Shown in pieces: positions 17,247 through 25,168 of a stretch of 64,000 nucleotides of DNA (positions within the stretch are counted from its first letter, which is position 1; each line of letters starts with the position of its first letter). The stretch comes from Limihaloglobus sulfuriphilus (GTDB lineage Bacteria > Planctomycetota > Phycisphaerae > Sedimentisphaerales > Sedimentisphaeraceae). The stretch lies in NCBI RefSeq assembly GCF_001999965.1, contig NZ_CP019646.1:3100001-3164000 (forward strand), given 5' to 3'. The translations under genes were made by a program, and so were the position numbers. The notes beneath the pieces were generated by a model, which had not been told where the DNA came from, searched no databases, and saw only the letters and a list, made by a program, of their open reading frames with translations.

Positions 17247-17858
17247 CTATTTCCGTTTGAGAAATAGCCCGCCAACGGCAAATAGAATTGCAGTCATAGG
17301 TTCGGGAACAACATTAACTGCATCAATATAATATTGACCTTCATATTTTTGACCTGCGTTATCTGCTACAGTAAACTGTATATTAAGTGATACTGCGTCA
17401 TCATGCAAACTGTCAAGGTCAAAACTGAACAATTGATATTCGTCTGAAGTTACAACATAGTCAACTTGCGTTCTGGTTGACATAAGAGGCGCTGTATTTG
17501 AGTCAAATTGGATGGTAACAACCCTAAGCCTGCTGGCAGGGTCACTATCTACCTTCTTAGCTGCAAAAGATATGTTTAAATCAGTTTCACTTCCAATCAC
17601 GATCATATCAGTGCGTTTATCCAGTGCCGTATCGTGTCCGGGCTGGGCGGGATAATCGATATATGTGACATTCATAGATGCCGCCTTATCGCCTTCATAA
17701 GCATCATTTACTATCGTAAACTCCGTTGTACAACCGCCAACAGCATATCCACGCCAAGCAGTAAAATCAGCTTCAAAGCCTCCATTGTTAACCATATTTG
17801 CCATTAAGGGCGATAAAGCATAAGACAGGAACACCAACAATAAAATTCTCTTTTTCAC
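17247..17858 (-). CDS. PEP-CTERM protein with the operon's shared binding-type domain
   Basis: The 203-residue protein starts at GTG with AAAGGAG 7 nt upstream. A signal peptide (1-20) is followed by NGGFEADFTAWRGYAVGG, the domain also found in the two genes further down the operon. It ends in VPEPMTAILFAVGGLF plus basic residues, a PEP-CTERM sorting signal (PEP, hydrophobic helix, Lys/Arg) that is processed by an exosortase. It is the first gene of the sulfatase cluster and may hold substrate at the cell surface. Confidence 0.82.
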   Translation of the reverse strand: MKKRILLLVFLSYALSPLMANMVNNGGFEADFTAWRGYAVGGCTTEFTIVNDAYEGDKAASMNVTYIDYPAQPGHDTALDKRTDMIVIGSETDLNISFAAKKVDSDPASRLRVVTIQFDSNTAPLMSTRTQVDYVVTSDEYQLFSFDLDSLHDDAVSLNIQFTVADNAGQKYEGQYYIDAVNVVPEPMTAILFAVGGLFLKRK

Positions 17859-18263
17859 AGTAATTCTCCTTTTTAAATGATTTACACAATTTTTTTAATT
17901 CAAAATTAAATTTGCAAAGAGTCTTCTATAAACACTAAAGAAATACACTAACAGTAAAATTCCTCTAAGCAGTTTTCTTTCTATGTGAAAATAGATTATA
18001 ATATAAAACAGTTAACATTTACAAGCACAAAATCAAAAATTTTGTTTATTATATGAGCCGACAGCTGGGATATATAACAGAAGTTTATTGTCAAAAGTAC
18101 AACAATTCAGCAGGTCAATCGCGCCCCAACCCATTATCGCCTGTAATATTTTATTTACTCACAATTTTGTTTGTATCCTTGGAAACTGTTATTATAATAC
18201 CTAACAGGTACTTATGGAAGTTCTACTGATAAGGCGGAAAAAATAAATAAACGACTTAACATT
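17859..18263. other. AT-rich divergent intergenic region
   Basis: This stretch separates the minus-strand sulfatase operon from the plus-strand ATP-grasp gene and should hold both promoters. TATAAT-like boxes are seen near 17998 and at about 18192 on plus (ATTATAATAC), but no pair of clear -35/-10 elements stands out. The short ORF ATG at 18214 (ten codons) overlaps the ATP-grasp leader. Confidence 0.4.
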
Positions 18264-19217
18264 TTGTTTACATGCGTCGGCAGGCGTGTTGGTCTGATAA
18301 ACCTTTTTCGCGAATCTGCGCTGCGCCTGGGCATTGAGCTGGGCGTGTATGGCTGCGATGCGGAAAAACTCAGTCCTGCGCTGTATGCCTGCGACGAGCA
18401 TCAGGTTGTAAATTCTGTTCTCGACGAAACTTACATAGAAACTCTGCTTGATATGATCAAAAAGTGGGATATCGGTCTGATTATTCCAACGATCGACACA
18501 GAGCTGCCGGTGCTGGCTGAACATAAGCAGCGGATACTGGATTGCGGCTGCGAAGTTCTCGTATCTGAGCCGCGGGTGATCAAGGCATGTTACGACAAAT
18601 TAAACACGTATAAATACCTCAGCGCGCACAACGTCGGCACACCGATGACCTGTTTGCCCGGTGAGGCCCTTGCTTCAAAAGATTTTGAGTATCCATGCAT
18701 CCTTAAACCCGCTCACGGTTCCGCAAGCCGCGGGATCCATAAAGCTTACAGCAGAAAAGATATAGAGTTTTTCTCAAATAGACACAGAGATGTCATTGTG
18801 CAAGAGTATGTTCAGGGCAAAGAATTCACCTGCGATGTATTTGTGGACCGCGGCGGAGAAGTCCGCTGCTGCGTGCCGAGACAACGAATCGAAACCCGCG
18901 GCGGCGAGGTAAGCAAATCACAAATCGTCAAGCGGCAAGACCTTATAGATGAAGCCGTTAAGGCGGTTAAATCTCTGGGTTGTTCGTTTGGTATGATCAC
19001 CGTTCAGGAGCTGCTGGCCGACAACGGAGATATAATGATATTTGATATTAACCCCCGCTTCGGCGGCGGTGTTCCGCTGGCAATTCACGCCGGTGCCGAT
19101 TTCCCCGGCTGGATAATGCAGTCACTCGGGGGAGAATTAGACCACGATAAAATCAATTTCTACGATTATCAGGACGGTCTTATAATGCTTCGCTATGACA
19201 GCGAAATATGGCTATAA
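18264..19217 (+). CDS. ATP-grasp domain protein (CarB-like)
   Basis: The protein begins FTCVGRRVGLINLFRESA, the usual N-terminal nucleotide-binding start of small CarB-like ATP-grasp proteins. It has the ATP-grasp core YPCILKPAHGSASRGIH (about 137-153) and the metal-binding MIFDINPRFGGGVPLA (about 261-276). Such enzymes ligate a carboxylate to an amine or thiol with ATP; the substrate is unknown, but the neighbour is a cell-envelope sugar-phosphate transferase. No ATG is available. The TTG at 18264 is used here, but AAGGCGG (18231-18237) fits better with an ATA codon at 18243, which would add seven residues. Confidence 0.75.
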   Translation: MFTCVGRRVGLINLFRESALRLGIELGVYGCDAEKLSPALYACDEHQVVNSVLDETYIETLLDMIKKWDIGLIIPTIDTELPVLAEHKQRILDCGCEVLVSEPRVIKACYDKLNTYKYLSAHNVGTPMTCLPGEALASKDFEYPCILKPAHGSASRGIHKAYSRKDIEFFSNRHRDVIVQEYVQGKEFTCDVFVDRGGEVRCCVPRQRIETRGGEVSKSQIVKRQDLIDEAVKAVKSLGCSFGMITVQELLADNGDIMIFDINPRFGGGVPLAIHAGADFPGWIMQSLGGELDHDKINFYDYQDGLIMLRYDSEIWL

Positions 19218-19253
19218 ATAAACCAATAACACGGCTTAGAGGAACAAATTTAT

Positions 19254-20441
19254 ATGAATCTTAACATTTTAGCAAATACATTCTGTGCCGGTTTTATCGG
19301 CCATGAAAGGCCTTTGGGCTGGGTTCTGGCATTTCTGCCGGTATTTATAGCATCCCTTGCGGGCGGGCTTTGGGCTACATGGATATGCAAAAAACTTGCT
19401 ACCAAGCTCAATATTACCGACAAACCTGATGCAACAGTGAAAACACATACAGAGCCCGTTGCCTATCTGGGCGGGATCGGTATGCTGGTGGGTGTTATTT
19501 TCGGGATTCTAACCGGAATGTATCTGCTGATAGGCGAGGATGTTTTCAACCTCCAGTTCAAATGGCTCGCCGGCATACTTGTTGGAGCGGTTATTACCTG
19601 CACCGTGGGCGTTGTTGACGATCTGGTTGACATAAAACCCTGGCAAAAACTCGCGGGCCAGTTCACCGCGGCACTGATACTCGTAGGAGTTGGGATTCTC
19701 CCCGACCTGTCGTGGACATTCGAAGCTGTAGAAAAGGTAACGGGCATCCCACTTTCGATGCCGCCGCTGCTGAACACCATACTTGGGATTCCAGTTGTTA
19801 TAATCTTTGTTCTTGGAGCGACAAACTCGCTGAACCTGCTCGACGGCCTTGACGGGCTCTGCGGCGGAGTAACGGCGATTATTACGTTTGGAATGCTTAT
19901 TCTGGCAATACACCTGAGCAGCTGGAACTTCAGCCGCACCGGTGATGCTGTCCGTATAATAATCTGTATGGCGCTTTGCGGAGCAGTGCTGGGATTTCTG
20001 CCCTTCAACAGGCATCCCGCGAAGATATTCATGGGTGATGCCGGCAGCCTTTTGCTGGGATTCTGTGTGGCGGCGCTGATGATAATGTTCGCCGAGAGCA
20101 ATCCCCGCTGGTGGTTCGCATCGGTTATGCTGTTTGGACTGCCGATACTTGATACGGCAACAGCACTTGTCCGGCGGAAGCTCAACGGCAGGCCGCTGAT
20201 GGTCTCTGACCGCGGGCACATATACGACCAGCTGATGGACCGTGGACTGGGGCTGAAAAAGTCTGTCCAGATAAGCTATGCTATAGCATTAACTTACGCT
20301 GTAATCGGGCTGCTTATGAGCCAGATACGTACGCGTTACGCGATTATCGTTTATATAATTGTGTTTATTGTTTCAGGGTTTATTGTGTGGAAAAAGGGCT
20401 TTCTTAAGATGGACGGCCTCCGCGGCGCGGCGAAGAAATAA
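19254..20441 (+). CDS. Undecaprenyl-phosphate sugar-1-phosphate transferase (WecA/MraY family)
   Basis: This integral membrane protein of 395 residues has about ten hydrophobic helices and the family motifs: VGVVDDLVDIKPWQKLAGQ, NSLNLLDGLDGLCGG, KIFMGDAGSLLLGF and DRGHIYDQLMDRGL. It transfers a HexNAc-1-phosphate to undecaprenyl phosphate at the cytoplasmic face, starting an O-antigen, teichoic acid or other glycan. It is more like WecA/TagO than MraY because it lies outside a murein cluster and carries the HIYDQL form of the HIHH-type loop. AGAGGAA precedes the ATG. Confidence 0.88.
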   Translation: MNLNILANTFCAGFIGHERPLGWVLAFLPVFIASLAGGLWATWICKKLATKLNITDKPDATVKTHTEPVAYLGGIGMLVGVIFGILTGMYLLIGEDVFNLQFKWLAGILVGAVITCTVGVVDDLVDIKPWQKLAGQFTAALILVGVGILPDLSWTFEAVEKVTGIPLSMPPLLNTILGIPVVIIFVLGATNSLNLLDGLDGLCGGVTAIITFGMLILAIHLSSWNFSRTGDAVRIIICMALCGAVLGFLPFNRHPAKIFMGDAGSLLLGFCVAALMIMFAESNPRWWFASVMLFGLPILDTATALVRRKLNGRPLMVSDRGHIYDQLMDRGLGLKKSVQISYAIALTYAVIGLLMSQIRTRYAIIVYIIVFIVSGFIVWKKGFLKMDGLRGAAKK

Positions 20442-20500
20442 TATCGACTCCGCGAACGTAAAATCTTCGGCGGCAGAAAACAATTTGTTTTGAGAAGCTA

Positions 20501-21466
20501 ATGAACACTCGCGGCAAATACACATACGACTGGCCCAGGCCGATGGTAACGGTGAACGCTTTGGTTTTCAGCATTGGCAAGGATACTACAAGCGTTCTTC
20601 TGATCAGGCGAGGCAATGAGCCTTTTAAGGGCCGGTGGGCTATCCCGGGCGGATTTCTTGAAATGGGCGAGACGATTTGCGACTGCGCCGCACGTGAGCT
20701 CAAAGAAGAAACCGGCCTGAAGGATATACCCCTGTATGAAATGAAGGTGTTTGCCGACCCGGGGAGACACCCCGAAGGCAGACTGATAAGTATAGCTTAT
20801 ATGGGCTTTTGCGATAAAGACCGGCACACTCCAAAGGCCGGCGATGATGCGGCGGATGCCCGCTGGTTCGATACCCGCCGGCTGCCGGAACTGGCATTTG
20901 ACCACGCCGCGATAATCAGCTACGGGCTTAGCCGTTCCGCTCATTTTTCACAGGAGATACTGCCGTCAATCACCGGCGAATTCGATGAACTGCGGGAGCT
21001 GGCTTTTACAGACGAGCTGACCGGCCTGCACAACCGCAGGTACGCATTCAATTTGCTGGAAAAACTCACCGCCAGGGCTGACAGCGATGACCCGCTGACG
21101 TTTATTCTGTTTGACCTTAACGATTTTAAAGCAATCAACGACACTTACGGCCACCCCGCCGGCGATGAAGCACTCAAAGCCGCGGCCGCGGCGTTGAAGG
21201 ATGCCTGCCGCACAGGCGATATTATCGCACGCATCGGGGGAGATGAGTTTCTTGTGATACAGCGGCATCGCAAAGCCGCCCGACGGTCGGGACCAATCAG
21301 CAAACGGCTTCAAAACGCGATAAATTCTACCTCAATAACACACCAAAGCAAGACCATCAGACTTTCAGCGTCAACCGGAACGGCGGTTTTTCCTGATGAG
21401 GCCGGCAGCGTAGAAGCTCTTTTCAGCCTGGCTGATGAGCGCCTGCTAAAAGATAAGAAAAGATGA
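20501..21466 (+). CDS. Nudix hydrolase-GGDEF diguanylate cyclase fusion
   Basis: Residues 14-145 are a Nudix domain with a complete Nudix box at 51-73 (G-x5-E-x7-REL-x-EE-x-G-L), of the ADP-ribose pyrophosphatase/NrtR-like kind. Residues 165-320 are a GGDEF domain: TDELTGLHNRR, DLNDFKAINDTYGH and the active site RIGGDEF (GGDEF at 246-250) are all intact. The protein therefore could make c-di-GMP under control of a nucleotide-sugar or NAD-type ligand bound by the Nudix part. No signal peptide or membrane helix is present. Fusion of the two domains is uncommon; both look catalytically complete. Confidence 0.88.
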   Translation: MNTRGKYTYDWPRPMVTVNALVFSIGKDTTSVLLIRRGNEPFKGRWAIPGGFLEMGETICDCAARELKEETGLKDIPLYEMKVFADPGRHPEGRLISIAYMGFCDKDRHTPKAGDDAADARWFDTRRLPELAFDHAAIISYGLSRSAHFSQEILPSITGEFDELRELAFTDELTGLHNRRYAFNLLEKLTARADSDDPLTFILFDLNDFKAINDTYGHPAGDEALKAAAAALKDACRTGDIIARIGGDEFLVIQRHRKAARRSGPISKRLQNAINSTSITHQSKTIRLSASTGTAVFPDEAGSVEALFSLADERLLKDKKR

Positions 21467-21542
21467 TACAGGGCTTCATATAAATCGGCACTGGATTTTT
21501 TGCCGCTGATAAAGCCGGAATTGCAAAAACCTGTTTGGGGCT

Positions 21543-22667
21543 CTACTCGACGATAATCGTCGCGTCAGCCGGAGCGCTTGTGAGCACTTCATATACTATT
21601 GTGCCTCGCGCCTTTGCCAGCGCCTCGGCGCTGCATGGAGAGCCGGGTCTGTCATCGAGAATCGTGGCGCTTGCCCCGGGGCTTGCCCAGGGTATATCAG
21701 TCAGGTCTATTACCGTCAGGCTCATGGTTACCCTGCCGATAACCGGCGCCTTGCAGCCGCACACCTTCATGACCGCGTTTGACGAATGCCGCAGGTCGTA
21801 GCCGTCGGCGTATCCGACAGGCACAATACCGATAGTCGTCTCTCTTTGGGCGGTGAATGTCCTGCCGTAGCTTACGCTCTGGCCTTGTTTTATGGTGGCT
21901 ATGTGAATGATGGGCGCTGTGAGCCGCATAACGGGTTTGAGTTTTATTCCTGTAATCTCGGGCAGGCTCAGACAGCCGTACATCCCCAGCCCGCATCTGA
22001 CCATGTCAAGGCGGGTTTCCGAAAGCCGCAGCGCCGCGGCGCTGTTGGCGGCGTGCAGGATAACATCATTGCTGATATTACCGCGTGATTCAGAGATAAT
22101 TGATTCAAACTCGTTTATCTGTTTACGTGTGAATGTAAGGTCTTCCTCGTCTGCGGCGGGGAAGTGGGTATAAATGCCGACAAGTTTTAAAGTTTCTTGC
22201 TGATTTACAAACTCCAGCAGTTGCGGGAATTCTTCATGCTGTATGCCGCAGCGTCCCATGCCGGTATCAATATTTATGTGTACCTTTAACGGAATTTTTG
22301 TGTTTTCAAGCATTGCGGCGGCATATTCAGCGCTTTGCAGACTGGCGATAGTACATTCCACCCCCAGCTCGGCTGCCTCATGAAGGAGCACCCCCGGCAT
22401 ATCAGGGTGAACCGGCTCGAGAGCGAGGTATTTCTGTTTCACTTTGCCGGCGTAATCAAAGGCTTCGTCGGGAGTGAAAACGCCGAAGTATTCAATGTCG
22501 CTTTGAGCAAGCAGCTTTGTTATTTCACAACTTCCGTGGCCGTATGCGTTTGCCTTGGTGATGGCGCAGAACCTTACGCGGCTGCCGCAGATGCCGCGTA
22601 TCTGGCGAACGTTCTCTAACAGAGCAGAGCTGTTAATATGCAGTGATAAGTTGCTTCTTTTTCTCAC
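21543..22667 (-). CDS. alr: Alanine racemase
   Basis: The fold-III PLP enzyme has its cofactor lysine in AITKANAYGHG (Lys38), and the catalytic-tyrosine region SYGRTF followed by VPVGYADGYDLR. Length, 374 residues, is normal. It supplies D-alanine for peptidoglycan. The GRVTMSLTVIDLT block replaces the more usual GRVSMDQ, a mild oddity. It is convergent with the Nudix-GGDEF gene and follows the beta-propeller gene at 22696 on the same strand. Confidence 0.92.
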   Translation of the reverse strand: MRKRSNLSLHINSSALLENVRQIRGICGSRVRFCAITKANAYGHGSCEITKLLAQSDIEYFGVFTPDEAFDYAGKVKQKYLALEPVHPDMPGVLLHEAAELGVECTIASLQSAEYAAAMLENTKIPLKVHINIDTGMGRCGIQHEEFPQLLEFVNQQETLKLVGIYTHFPAADEEDLTFTRKQINEFESIISESRGNISNDVILHAANSAAALRLSETRLDMVRCGLGMYGCLSLPEITGIKLKPVMRLTAPIIHIATIKQGQSVSYGRTFTAQRETTIGIVPVGYADGYDLRHSSNAVMKVCGCKAPVIGRVTMSLTVIDLTDIPWASPGASATILDDRPGSPCSAEALAKARGTIVYEVLTSAPADATIIVE

Positions 22668-22695
22668 AGAGTGTGATTTTACAATAGTTTATGCT

Positions 22696-25032
22696 TTATT
22701 TGCTTTCGCCGGCTACCTCCGCCATTATGCTCTTATAAAGCTCATTTCCGGCGGCATCGCTTATTTTCAGGGTAATCACATAATTCCCCGCATCGAGTTT
22801 TTCGGTTTTAATGGTAAACTTCTCAGAGACCGTGTCAAAGATAAGGTCATCGGGTATCACGGCATTCCATTTATCCTGCCCGCTGATGTTGTATTCCACT
22901 TTTTTGATGTTTGTCAGGTTGTCAACGGCAGATAAGGCAATTGTAACGACGCCGTCTTTTGCGGACTTCTCAATAGATTCCACAACCGGTGCCGTGTTGT
23001 CTATCATTACCGCCTCGCTGTCTTTATAACCGGTCATACTGGTAGCGGCATTGTTATCGAGCCTGTCACTGGCAACAACCCGAACCTGTACAATTCCGTC
23101 CGGCACTGTCTTGGTGTTCCATTTGAACTCCGGTTCTTCCCAGTCTTCTTTGATCGTTATCCATACCCCGCTGCCCCTTAGAGAATATTTCGCTGTGTAG
23201 AGCAGTTTATCGTTATTAGGGTCTGCCGCCTCGGCGCGGATAACGACAATATCCGGATCCTGTGTTCCGGAGAAACCGACATTTGCAACTCTTGGCGGCA
23301 GGTTTTCAAATACGTTGGAAATAGTTGTTTCCGTGATTTTGGGCGTTTTGTCGTCGCTTCCCTTGAGCAGCAGCCTGTACTGGGCGAATCTGCCGGCGGG
23401 CACCTCGAGTTTATCCTGTTTTGTAATAACTGCCGGCTCGCTCCATTCACCGAAGGCCGCGTCGTCGTCCTGATCGTTTACGTTGCCGGTTCTTACTGAA
23501 TAGCTGACCTGGCAGTCATCGGGAATATCGGCATCTATCGAGATTGTTCCCCACAGCGAAGGCTGGCCTGCATCTATCAGGGAGGAGGTATAGGTACCGG
23601 TTGCCGCGAAGTGCCTGCTGACGGAAATAATTTTGGCGGGGTTGCTCGTGCCGAGAATGTATCCGTCTTTGACCGGCAGCAGTGCTGTAATCTGCATGGA
23701 GGTTTTATCTTTGTATTCGGTGGTTACAATCCTGCCGGCCGGATCAATTCTGAGCAGCTCGCAGTTTGCCGTTCCCGCGGCGGCGAGTATATCATTCCCG
23801 TCGGCAGCGATGGCAAATATATCCGCCCCATCGCTGTAAACCATATCTGTCAATCCGTTTGGCATGATACGTACTATGCCGCTTTTGCCTCCGGCGGGTG
23901 AGGGCTGTCCGCCGCCGTTGTCATCGCGTCTCATTGCCATTCTCTGAGCCTGGCGGCTTGTTCCGCCGTTCATTTCTTTCAACGCGGAACGGGCGGCGGC
24001 GATCCGTTCTTGTTTTGTCATATCAGGTTCATACTCGGCCCGGGTGAAGTTTTCCTCCTGGGCAGGGCCCTGTGGCGATCCCTGCTGTGCCGCTTGTTCC
24101 TGGGCGGAGAGCTGGTACATCATCTCCTGCTGCTGCGAGGGACCTGTTGAAGAGATGTATATATCGTCATTTACCACGATAATATCAGTTATGTCAGTAT
24201 GGTCACTGTCATAAATGATGCGGGCAGAGTTGTCTTTGAGATTGACGCAGTAGAGTATGCCGCGTGTGTCCGAACCGGCGTAGAGTTTACTGCCCTTGAG
24301 GCAGAGGCTGATAATATTGTTGTCCTGGGCGGTATAGACAACGCTTGATTTACCGCCGGCGAGTTTGATGATTTTGCCGGTTGGTCCGGTTGCCATGTAT
24401 ATTTCGCCGCCGGGGCCCTGTTCTATGTCGAAGATATATTTTGCCTCATCGCTGGTGCCGTCGTATAGCTCTTTTGCGTTTCCATCGGCGGATATTTCAA
24501 GCAGTTTGCACTCATTGCCGCTGATTCCGGCAAGCACTGTATCCGCGGAGGTCTTTTTTATAGCGAAAATGTGCAGATTCGCGCCGACATCGGCGACGGG
24601 TTTGGCGTCCTGGGGCTGTTTGTCGTTTTCTGAATCTGCGGAGCCGTTTTCGGCGTCTTCATCAGCGGCGGGTTTTTCTTCTTCACTGCTGTTTTTATTT
24701 TCTTCTTCTACGACTGCCGCCTGGGGCCGGTAGAAGGTCTTGAGCTCTCCTTCATTTCCGCAGTAGTAGATGATGCCGTTTGGGCTTGTGCCGACATAAA
24801 CGCCGCTGCCGTCCTCTGATATACAGTTTATTGACCATGAATCCTCAAACTCGGAGAAGAGCTCACTGTAATCCATGCCCAGTGAGATTGTACCCTCAGA
24901 GTCGATTACTGTCATCTCTGTTTCGCCGTCAAGGGCCTTGGGGTTGTCGAATCTGTTGATATTGCTGTTTACCGCCAGTGAAAACGAGCAGGCGAATAAG
25001 GTTATCAAAGCCGTGATTTTCGATATTGACAT
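22696..25032 (-). CDS. Secreted beta-propeller-like protein with low-complexity inserts
   Basis: A signal peptide (1-20) precedes a run of beta-propeller-like blades (GSGVYVGTSPNGIIYYC, GEIYMATGPTGKIIKL, GSKLYAGSDTRGILYCV, GYILGTSNPAKIISV). Two inserts interrupt the blades: an acidic stretch around 108-145 and a Gln/Ala-rich stretch around 300-375. The last ~250 residues look like Ig/Fn3-type beta sandwiches (PPRVANVGFSG, TAPVVESIEKSA, KISDAAGNELY). No catalytic motif is seen. It probably works in the periplasm; the product of the next gene upstream (S55 peptidase) is also exported. Function unknown. Confidence 0.7.
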   Translation of the reverse strand: MSISKITALITLFACSFSLAVNSNINRFDNPKALDGETEMTVIDSEGTISLGMDYSELFSEFEDSWSINCISEDGSGVYVGTSPNGIIYYCGNEGELKTFYRPQAAVVEEENKNSSEEEKPAADEDAENGSADSENDKQPQDAKPVADVGANLHIFAIKKTSADTVLAGISGNECKLLEISADGNAKELYDGTSDEAKYIFDIEQGPGGEIYMATGPTGKIIKLAGGKSSVVYTAQDNNIISLCLKGSKLYAGSDTRGILYCVNLKDNSARIIYDSDHTDITDIIVVNDDIYISSTGPSQQQEMMYQLSAQEQAAQQGSPQGPAQEENFTRAEYEPDMTKQERIAAARSALKEMNGGTSRQAQRMAMRRDDNGGGQPSPAGGKSGIVRIMPNGLTDMVYSDGADIFAIAADGNDILAAAGTANCELLRIDPAGRIVTTEYKDKTSMQITALLPVKDGYILGTSNPAKIISVSRHFAATGTYTSSLIDAGQPSLWGTISIDADIPDDCQVSYSVRTGNVNDQDDDAAFGEWSEPAVITKQDKLEVPAGRFAQYRLLLKGSDDKTPKITETTISNVFENLPPRVANVGFSGTQDPDIVVIRAEAADPNNDKLLYTAKYSLRGSGVWITIKEDWEEPEFKWNTKTVPDGIVQVRVVASDRLDNNAATSMTGYKDSEAVMIDNTAPVVESIEKSAKDGVVTIALSAVDNLTNIKKVEYNISGQDKWNAVIPDDLIFDTVSEKFTIKTEKLDAGNYVITLKISDAAGNELYKSIMAEVAGESK

Positions 25033-25086
25033 TTTAATCTCCGTTATGTTTTTTCTTTATCCGCAAAAGCGGGTGTTAGATGTTAT

Positions 25087-25163
25087 ATTTCAAATTTCAA
25101 ATTTCAAATTTCAGAAATTCCTAATTCCTAATTCCTAATTCTTAATTCTTAATTCTTAATTAT
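25087..25163. repeat. Heptad tandem repeats
   Basis: Four tandem units of AAATTTC-type are followed by about seven units of CTAATTC/TTAATTC. They fill the space between the S55 peptidase and beta-propeller genes. Similar short units occur at 1755-1790 between rplX and rplN. Confidence 0.8.
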
Positions 25164-25168
25164 ACAGA

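Noticed and set aside
25087-25163. CRISPR array
   Set aside because: The repeats are simple 7-bp tandem units without spacers, and no cas genes are present anywhere in the window.
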